A stretch of 64,000 nucleotides of DNA from Canna indica (taxonomy: Eukaryota; Streptophyta; Magnoliopsida; Zingiberales; Cannaceae): NCBI GenBank assembly GCA_034359265.1, contig CP136891.1:13902501-13966500 (forward strand), read 5' to 3'. How positions within the stretch are numbered: position 1 is the first letter of the stretch; each line of letters opens with the position of its first letter. This document shows, piece after piece, positions 58,975 through 64,000 of the stretch. A program made the position numbers and the translations under genes. Under the pieces are notes generated by a model that was not told the origin of the DNA, ran no database searches, and saw only the letters and a program-made list of their open reading frames with translations.

Positions 58975-59220
58975 ACCGACGCTGGGGAGGAGAACACTGA
59001 CAGTGTTCGACGGCACTGAGACCGGGTGGATTCCGTCTTGGGGAGAAGCAGATCCGTCGAAGAGAACACTAATAGCATTCGGCGGTGCTGAGATCAGGTG
59101 GATTTCGTCTTGGGGGAGAAGTGGATCCATCGAAGGACAACTGACGCTGGGAAGGAGAACACCAACAACGTTCGACGCGCTGAGATCATGCAGATTTCGA
59201 TTTGGGGGGAGAAGCAGCGT
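58975..59220. repeat. Three diverged tandem units of about 80-90 bp
   Basis: Each unit has GACGCTGGGGAGGAGAACAC or a close variant, then TTCGACGGC, GAGATCAGGTGGATTTCG and TTGGGGGAGAAG. Open frames across it come from the repeat and are not called as genes. Confidence 0.7.
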
Positions 59221-59393
59221 TCAGAATGGGAGTTCGGCTTGGGGGAGAAGATGAAAGAGTTGGGGCAGGGTATTTGGATTCGAAATGAGGGTATTTTGGG
59301 AAGGTGTGATTCAAATATTTTTGGTGGGAATATAATGAGAAGACAAGTTTCAAGTAATACACATCGAATTCGGCTCATGTTAAATTTTGATGG

Positions 59394-60705
59394 GTTATTA
59401 CTTATTAGACAAAAATGATCTTAACTTTCACGAATTTTTCAATTTTGATTGATTGATTTCAATTGTATATAAGAAGTTTAACATTGGTTCCAATAATAAC
59501 TCCTTGTTAGCTAGCCGTGATATTGACAGTTAACTTGTTGACATGACGATCCGAAAATAATTTTTAAATATCATCACGTCAGTAGGGATCCACGTAGATT
59601 TAAGGGTTATTGGACGAAAATGATCCCAATTTTCACAAATTTCTCAATTTTGGCCAATCCTTTGATTAGTCTCAATTGTATATAAGAAGTTTAATATTGA
59701 TTCCAATAATGGTCTCATGTATATGTACCATCAAATCCCACATTGCATACTGATATATATGTATCATCAAACACCACACTGATATATATGTACAATCAAA
59801 CACCACATTGATATATATGTATCATCAAACACCACACTGCATACTAGTATATACACCACACTACACTATACTGATATTAGAGTATCAAAAAGAAAAAGAA
59901 TATTTATATCTGATAACATCAAATACATCATCAAAAATACTAAAATATCATACTATATTGAAATATACACCATAAAAGATACAGCATCAGACTAAAACAT
60001 CAAATACACCAGTTTCAAAAATATCATCAAATACTATCAAACACCATAAAAAAATGAAGTATATTTTGAAACAAATATATCATACTATCAAACACCACAC
60101 TAATATATCATATTGATAACGTCATACTATAAAAAAATGAAGTATCTTTTAAAACTAATATATCATACTGATATCACCAGTATAGTGACGTATTTTGATG
60201 GTGGATGTTTTAGTATAGTATGATATTTTAGTATTTTTGATGTTATTAGATTGAAGTGTTTTTTTTCTTTTTGATACTGCTGATATCAGTATAGTTCAGT
60301 ATGCAGTGTGGTGTTTGATGGTACATATATATCGGTGTGCAATGTTGTATTTGATGGTACATATATATGATGTCATTATTGGAATCAATGTTAAACTTCT
60401 TATATACAATTGAAATAAATCAAATGATTGGTCAAAATTGAGAAATTTGCGAATGTTTGAGTCATTTTCGTCTAATAATTCTTAAATCTACATGGATTCT
60501 TATTGACATGACGATATTTAAAAATTATTTTTGGATCATCACGTCAACAAGTTAACGAGCAACATCAAAGCTAATTATTGACAGAGGATCATTATTGGAA
60601 TCAATGTTAAATTTATTATATATAATTAAGATTAATTAAAAGATTAATCAAAATTTAAAAAATTTGCAAAAATTACTATCATTTTCGTCTAATAATCTAA
60701 TTTTG
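59394..60705. mobile_element. Large foldback element with arms of about 600 bp
   Basis: The left part (TTATTAGACAAAAATG, ATTGTATATAAGAAGTTTAA, GATTCCAATAATGG, then ATATATGTATCATCAAACAC units) returns in reverse complement on the right (GATGGTACATATATAT, TTAAACTTCTTATATACAAT, CATTTTCGTCTAATAA). Each arm contains the TATAAGAAGTTTAA block twice. The centre is near 60170-60180. No coding sequence or certain target duplication was found. Confidence 0.72.
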
Positions 60706-61610
60706 AATGCAGATTAACCCCATGTCCAAGATTTATACGGGTGACTCGCGCAAGATGAGCACCTGATCATAAAAACTCATGTGAGCGGATTCCTCGTATA
60801 AATTTTATTCAATTAACCCGAGATTCACCTCGGGTCACAAAGTGTACCCAGTTGCAGGGTGGGACCAGGACCACGTGGCATGTCCCATGTGGCGGCAGCT
60901 CATTTGTTGGGATTTGGGTTGTGGGATGGATGGATGCATTATATATGGATCGTACGTGTTGCCTACTGAATCGGACACAAAGTGGTGCGTGCATGCATGG
61001 CTCATGTGATTGTGATGGGGAGCGACCACCTCGATTCAAGTTGGAGTGGTGGCCTCACATATCACAAGGACACTACAGTGGAAAGTGGGGGGACCTAATT
61101 AAATTTAATTAAGATTTTTTTTCTTTTAATTTTGAACAGTGACCTATCGAATAGATCACATGTTACTTAGGGTAAAAAGACGTTTCTTGATTAGGGACGA
61201 CAACTTAACGAATAATCATCATTTTCATTATTAATTTGGAACACGAGTTAAATTATATACGTCGTACACTCGAAGTTATCGTGAAAATTATTTATTTATT
61301 TATTATATTTAAATTTTTCATCGTGGATTAATTTAATGAAAGTATGAATTCATGGGTATTTATATTAATTTAGTTAAGGTACATGATAAGAGAAATCAAT
61401 CAAGGACCTTCCAAAATACGATAAATGATAATAATTAATTTAGGATCAATCAACTTACATATGAATTGGTTGATCTCGAAGGTGGTTGTGCTATGATATT
61501 CCATATTAGTATAACAATTCGAAGAAAAAATTATTTGTTTAGATATTTCTAAACTCTACTTTCCGTGCTCTGGACGACACTAACTTAATTGTTAGAGGTT
61601 AACTAAATCA
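60706..61610. other. Intergenic DNA, no gene seen
   Basis: A GC-richer stretch at 60830-61095 includes a CCACGTGGCATG (G-box core CACGTG) and TATATATGGATC. It could be a promoter, but no downstream gene was recognised on either strand. Confidence 0.3.
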
Positions 61611-62110
61611 ATATGAAACCTTAAAATTCTCTAAAATCGAATATAGTATTTGAAAATTTTAAAATCAGAATCAAATTCAAAAAACATTCAAAATTTCCTT
61701 AAACTAAAATTATTTAAAGTGATTATTTTAATTACGAAAATGCATCCTAAAATCTTCAAAAAATTACAATAATTATAAATTAGTGAATAATTTTTTTTAT
61801 AATTTTTTTTAAAAAAATAGAATGTATTTTCATGATCAAATAATCACTTTCAATAGTTTTAAGTGACTATTTTAACAGTGAAAATGAATTCTAAATTTTT
61901 TTAAAAAAAATATAAAAAAGTTTCATTCACTAATTTAAAATTATTGTGATTTTTTTTGAAAATTTTAAAATATATTTTCATAATCAAAATGATCACTTTA
62001 AATAATTTTAGTACAATAGTATTTTGAATATTTTTTGAATTTGATTGTGATTTTGATTTTAGAAATTTCAGGTATTATATTCGATTTTTTTAAAAAATAA
62101 GGTTTCATAT
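61611..62110. mobile_element. 500-bp foldback MITE
   Basis: ATATGAAACCTTA at the left returns as TAAGGTTTCATAT at the right end. Internal blocks such as AATCAGAATCAAATTC and AAAGTGATTATTTTAATTA also pair, so almost the whole element can fold on itself. It is noncoding. Confidence 0.75.
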
Positions 62111-63041
62111 TCTGATTTAAGGAAATTATTGTTTAATTATTAGAGAATTGAACACTAACTTTAAGTTTTTGTCTTCTTAATTTTGTCCAAATTAATAGGC
62201 TGGAAATAATTTCTCCTTAATTTGATTAAACTACTCCCCTAGAATAGTAATTATTTCTTTGTTAAGCATTATATATATAATATTAATGGAGAAGCTGCTT
62301 CATAAATCCCATTCAATTTTATCTAATCTAGTTATTGTTTGTCAGTATAAGCTAATAAATACATAGCCAGCGAAAGGAGACCAATTAATTTAATGTATTC
62401 AAAGTATATCAATTAAGTGCTTTATTTGTTTCACTTCCTTTTTTTATTAATTAATTTCTTTCAGTGCTACGAATGCTGAGCATTTGAATCATTCTGGCCA
62501 AATAGACGTATACAATTATGAATAATTCTATCATTTAATTACGGTACAGCCAAATGATACACGAGAAGTCAGTTCACAAACTAGTACAAATTGATATTAG
62601 TACAAATCGATGTTCCCACCCACAAACTCACGAAACAGAAGAAAAATTCAGAACACGACGGTGCAATCCAAAAACAATATTACACCCCATAGAAGATATT
62701 GTGTCTAAGACACAACAAATTTTGAAAACCAACAAATGCTCAATCCAAAAACCAATAAAATCATCAATTCAGAAAAAACACGATCAGGAAAACCCAATAA
62801 CAAAACCAACAATAGTTGTTACGATATGGTAACATGAAACAAACCTTAATAACATTTGGTCCACTTATGCGAAAATCGACGATTATTTCAGGCGATGGTT
62901 TGGTGATGAGACAACAACGAGATTTTACCCTAAACAAAAAAAATAATAAGAAATAATAAGAGAGTTGATAAGCTAAACAATGTAAAAGATATGGAAGACG
63001 GCTCAGAGATGGAAGAGGGCTCTGATTATTTATTTTTTTTG
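62111..63041. other. Intergenic DNA, no gene seen
   Basis: AT-rich. A 92-codon plus frame at 62554-62832 is rich in Lys, Gln, Thr and Ile, with no known domain and no splice partner. It is not called. Confidence 0.35.
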
Positions 63042-63485
63042 GTATTACCCTCGAACTATTGAAAATGGGGTAAAAATATTCCTAAACTCTTCTTTGGTTG
63101 ATTTTTACCCTTAAACAAATGAAAATAGTTGAAAAATGCCCTCGAACTATTAGAAATGAGTAAATATACCCCTAAACTTATTTTTAATAGATTTTTTACC
63201 TTTAGACAAACGAAAATAGTTTAAAAAATACTAATATTTTTATTCATTTCTAAGGAAAAAACTCTTTCTACCTTTAGACATGAGTAAAAATATTAATATT
63301 TTTCAAATATTTTTATTTGTCTAAGAGTAAAAAATTTATCAAAAAAATATTTAAGAGTATTTTTATCCATTTCTAATAGTTCGAGGATATTTTTCAATCA
63401 TTTTCTTTTATTTAAGGGTAAAAATCAATCAAAGAAGAGTTTAGAAATATTTTTATCCTATTTTTAATAGTTCGAGGGCAAAAAT
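63042..63485. mobile_element. Foldback MITE, arms of about 200 bp
   Basis: ACCCTCGAACTATTGAAAAT, TAAACTCTTCTTTGGTTGAT and TTTTTACCCTTAAAC at the left recur as reverse complements at the right (ATAGTTCGAGGGCA, ATCAATCAAAGAAGAGTTTA). CCTCGAACTATTAGAAATG also appears twice within each arm region. It is a common noncoding plant MITE form. Confidence 0.75.
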
Positions 63486-63767
63486 TACCCTCAACCTTTT
63501 TTTTTTAATTTTGAAATGACGGGATTGATAACCCTAAAGCAGCAAGAGAGACCAATATACAAGATCAGCTCAATGGGTGGGGATCGACTTTCGGCTCAAC
63601 GAAAGGGCTTTTTGATCCACTGATGGCAAAATATGATCATTTTTGTTAACACTATATCGGGGGCTAGTTTTTGAAGCATTTATCCTGAATGAGTCATCTT
63701 CATTTCATCTAATCACAATCATTTTAAGTTAATTTTCTTTCATTTGATTCTCAATAGGCACTTCTTC
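63486..63767. other. 3' flank of the last gene
   Basis: The region contains no coding frame. It is probably the 3' UTR and terminator region of the minus-strand gene at the right edge. Confidence 0.3.
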
Positions 63768-63911
63768 CTAATCTCGCATCTCTTCTTTGTCTTCTTGAGG
63801 TTTTGGTGGAGGTGAAGGCGAAACCTCAAGAACTAGATCCACTAGCTCCTGAACTGCGCCAATCCCTTTAGCTTCATCTTTTGCAAGACGCTTCTCACAG
63901 TGCTTTATAAT
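63768..63911 (-). CDS. Last exon of an unidentified gene (5' part beyond window)
   Basis: On the minus strand an acceptor (TTTGCAG, just right of 63911) opens a 48-codon frame. It reads IIKHCEKRLAKDEAKGIGAV, QELVDLVLEV and a Pro/Glu tail, to TAG at 63768-63770. The charged helix and clean acceptor argue that it is real. I do not recognise the family, and the preceding intron runs to the window edge or beyond. Confidence 0.55.
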   Translation of the reverse strand: MIKHCEKRLAKDEAKGIGAVQELVDLVLEVSPSPPPKPQEDKEEMRD

Positions 63912-64000
63912 CTGCAAACATAAAAACAACAAAAAGAAAAGAATCAAAACAAGAATCAGTTTCCCGAGGTTTTTGGATGGCGTCTCCCTCTCCCTCTCTC

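Noticed and set aside
62554..62832. 92-codon plus-strand open frame
   Set aside because: Low-complexity Lys/Gln/Thr/Ile composition, and no domain or splice signals support it.

Overview
This window is nuclear DNA from a flowering plant. Genes carry many GT-AG introns, some kilobases long, on both strands, in an AT-rich background crowded with hAT, Tourist, CACTA, TRIM, SINE and Ty3/gypsy elements. The lineage is not proven by anything seen here; a non-grass monocot is a guess. No prokaryotic, organellar, rRNA or CRISPR features were seen.

Layout, left to right. (1) 1-3467, minus: C-terminally cut SPRTN/DVC1-type DNA-protein crosslink protease. (2) 7261-10638, minus: complete translation factor eIF3 subunit f. 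(3) 10.9-15.8 kb: a gene-poor island in which diverged subrepeats run first in one orientation and then in the other. Embedded in it are a hAT MITE, a tandem duplication, a 32-bp perfect palindrome and exon-like pieces of at least three genes. Two of these resemble an AP-5 mu C-terminal exon and a tocopherol cyclase first exon. (4) 16003-19530, plus: EMAPII/Arc1p-type tRNA-binding OB-fold protein. (5) 20172-23154, minus: small GRAM-like protein of the At5g11680 type. It is divergent from (6) 23843-26622, plus: BTB/POZ protein. (7) 29515-52779, minus: a 22-coding-exon phototropin (PHOT1-like) spanning 23 kb, swollen by a 5.5-kb chromovirus, four copies of one TRIM family, a Tourist-like MITE and a hAT MITE. 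(8) 52.8-63.7 kb: the PHOT1 leader region with a SINE, then transposon-rich DNA containing a CACTA element that has captured a pectin methylesterase fragment and three long inverted-repeat (foldback) elements. (9) 63768-63911, minus: last exon of an unidentified gene running off the right edge.

The genes are unrelated housekeeping and signalling genes and do not form a pathway.

The most consequential observation is in the phototropin. Its open frame is intact across both LOV domains and the whole kinase except for one in-frame TAG, at 40612-40614, where the family has Gln in the LOV2-kinase linker. As read, the gene would make a LOV1-LOV2 protein without a kinase, or no stable mRNA. The 90-nt exon holding the stop has phase 0 at both ends, so skipping it would restore the kinase frame.

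All exon boundaries were worked out by hand from splice signals, reading frame and remembered family sequence; no search or transcript data were available.
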